A program made the position numbers and the translations under genes. 37,901 bases of DNA from Opitutia bacterium (GTDB lineage: Bacteria > Verrucomicrobiota > Verrucomicrobiia > Opitutales > JABJCN01): NCBI GenBank assembly GCA_018668635.1, contig JABJCN010000159.1:1-37901 (forward strand), written 5' to 3'. Below the pieces are notes generated by a model. The model had not been told where the DNA came from. It did not search any database and saw nothing but the letters and a program-made list of their open reading frames with translations. Of the stretch, positions 37,576 through 37,901 are shown in pieces; position 1 is the stretch's first letter, and each line of letters starts with the position of its first letter.

Positions 37576-37901
37576 ATGCCCCAGGACGACCCTACATGGA
37601 GTGGATTCCTCCACGCCCTTACCTGCTTTGTAACACTAACCTACATTCAGGTCATCCTTGGCGCGCGCCGAATTGATCAACTGAAAAATCTGGCAATAAA
37701 CCTGCCGGAGCATCAACGTCTAAAGGTTAGGTTTATCGGTCCCATAATGGCGGCTTGCATACGCATGGAACTAGTTGTAATTGCAAGTCTGCTCCCTTTT
37801 CTGGATCGCACGAAGGTCTTCACGGATCAACTACCCACAGGAATACATGTCTCAATCAGTGCACATGACCTCGTCCTGATTTTTGGCGTACTCTATCTAC
37901 T
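37576..37901 (+). CDS. TerC-like membrane protein, 3' end beyond window
   Basis: 108 codons are visible from the ATG at 37576 with no stop. Hydrophobic helices alternate with loops as in the TerC/Alx family: LPEHQRLKVRFIGPIMAACIRMELVV corresponds to the LP-x-E-Q-R ... G-L-x-G-A-x-x-x-R segment, and ISAHDLVLIFGVLYLL to the conserved ISGRDLILLxGGLFL. However, the first-helix acidic motif (E-x-x-L-G-I-D-N in relatives) reads IQVILGARRID, lacking the conserved acid pair. It is therefore a divergent or altered member. TerC proteins act in metal (Mn2+) export; that role is uncertain here. Confidence 0.6.
   Translation, partial: MPQDDPTWSGFLHALTCFVTLTYIQVILGARRIDQLKNLAINLPEHQRLKVRFIGPIMAACIRMELVVIASLLPFLDRTKVFTDQLPTGIHVSISAHDLVLIFGVLYL

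Noticed and set aside
1-37901. tRNA, rRNA, insertion sequence or integrase genes
   Set aside because: No tRNA cloverleaf, rRNA-like stretch, transposase motif or terminal inverted repeats were recognised on either strand by eye.

Overview
The window looks like a chromosomal segment of a marine-type Verrucomicrobiota bacterium. The main evidence is several proteins of the Planctomycetes/Verrucomicrobia periplasmic dehydrogenase family (beta-propeller, HEAT-like repeats and a CxxCH cytochrome tail). Supporting signs are a ThuA domain, sulfatases, LamG/PA14 modules, a 'DPDNDGLSNLLEYALGG' C-terminal region and a Na+-pumping oxaloacetate decarboxylase. I saw no rRNA, tRNA, IS element, integrase or CRISPR array. 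No stretch without a gene exceeds about 190 bases.

Layout. (1) 1-912, minus strand: the 5' part of a Gfo/Idh/MocA oxidoreductase, divergent from (2) 1087-9743, plus strand: a tight cluster of a ThuA-NPCBM-dehydrogenase protein, a separate cytochrome c protein, a sulfatase, a TonB-dependent receptor and a lipoprotein. It reads as an uptake and oxidation/desulfation locus for a glycan-like substrate. (3) 9932-21599, plus strand: one giant surface-protein gene of about 3,890 codons, now interrupted by an in-frame TAG (11810-11812) and a one-base frameshift at a G8 tract (14998-15005). It carries 20 Ig-like (DUF5011-type) units. From unit 3 onward every odd-numbered unit up to 19 is split at the same loop by an inserted LamG or PA14-like module. 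(4) 21672-22567, minus strand: a 5'-truncated, frameshifted and nonsense-interrupted sulfatase remnant abutting (5) 22557-25998, minus strand: oadGAB, a biotin-dependent sodium-pumping oxaloacetate decarboxylase. (6) 26161-33781, plus strand: a second oxidation cluster with a haem-less dehydrogenase, a cupredoxin-PA14 protein, a beta-propeller protein and a complete dehydrogenase-cytochrome fusion. (7) 33822-35915, minus strand: a ceramidase-like protein fused to LamG, divergent from (8) 35987-37901, plus strand: an SGNH hydrolase, an AhpD/CMD-like protein and the start of a TerC-like membrane protein.

Taken together, most gene products are predicted to be exported and fit capture, hydrolysis/desulfation and oxidation of organic matter outside the cytoplasm, with electrons passed to haem c or copper proteins. 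The oad operon would link central metabolism to the Na+ gradient. The giant Ig/LamG/PA14 protein is the most unusual item. Its two lesions, and those in the sulfatase remnant, must be separated from sequencing error before any biological reading, because both frameshifts sit in G/C homopolymers.
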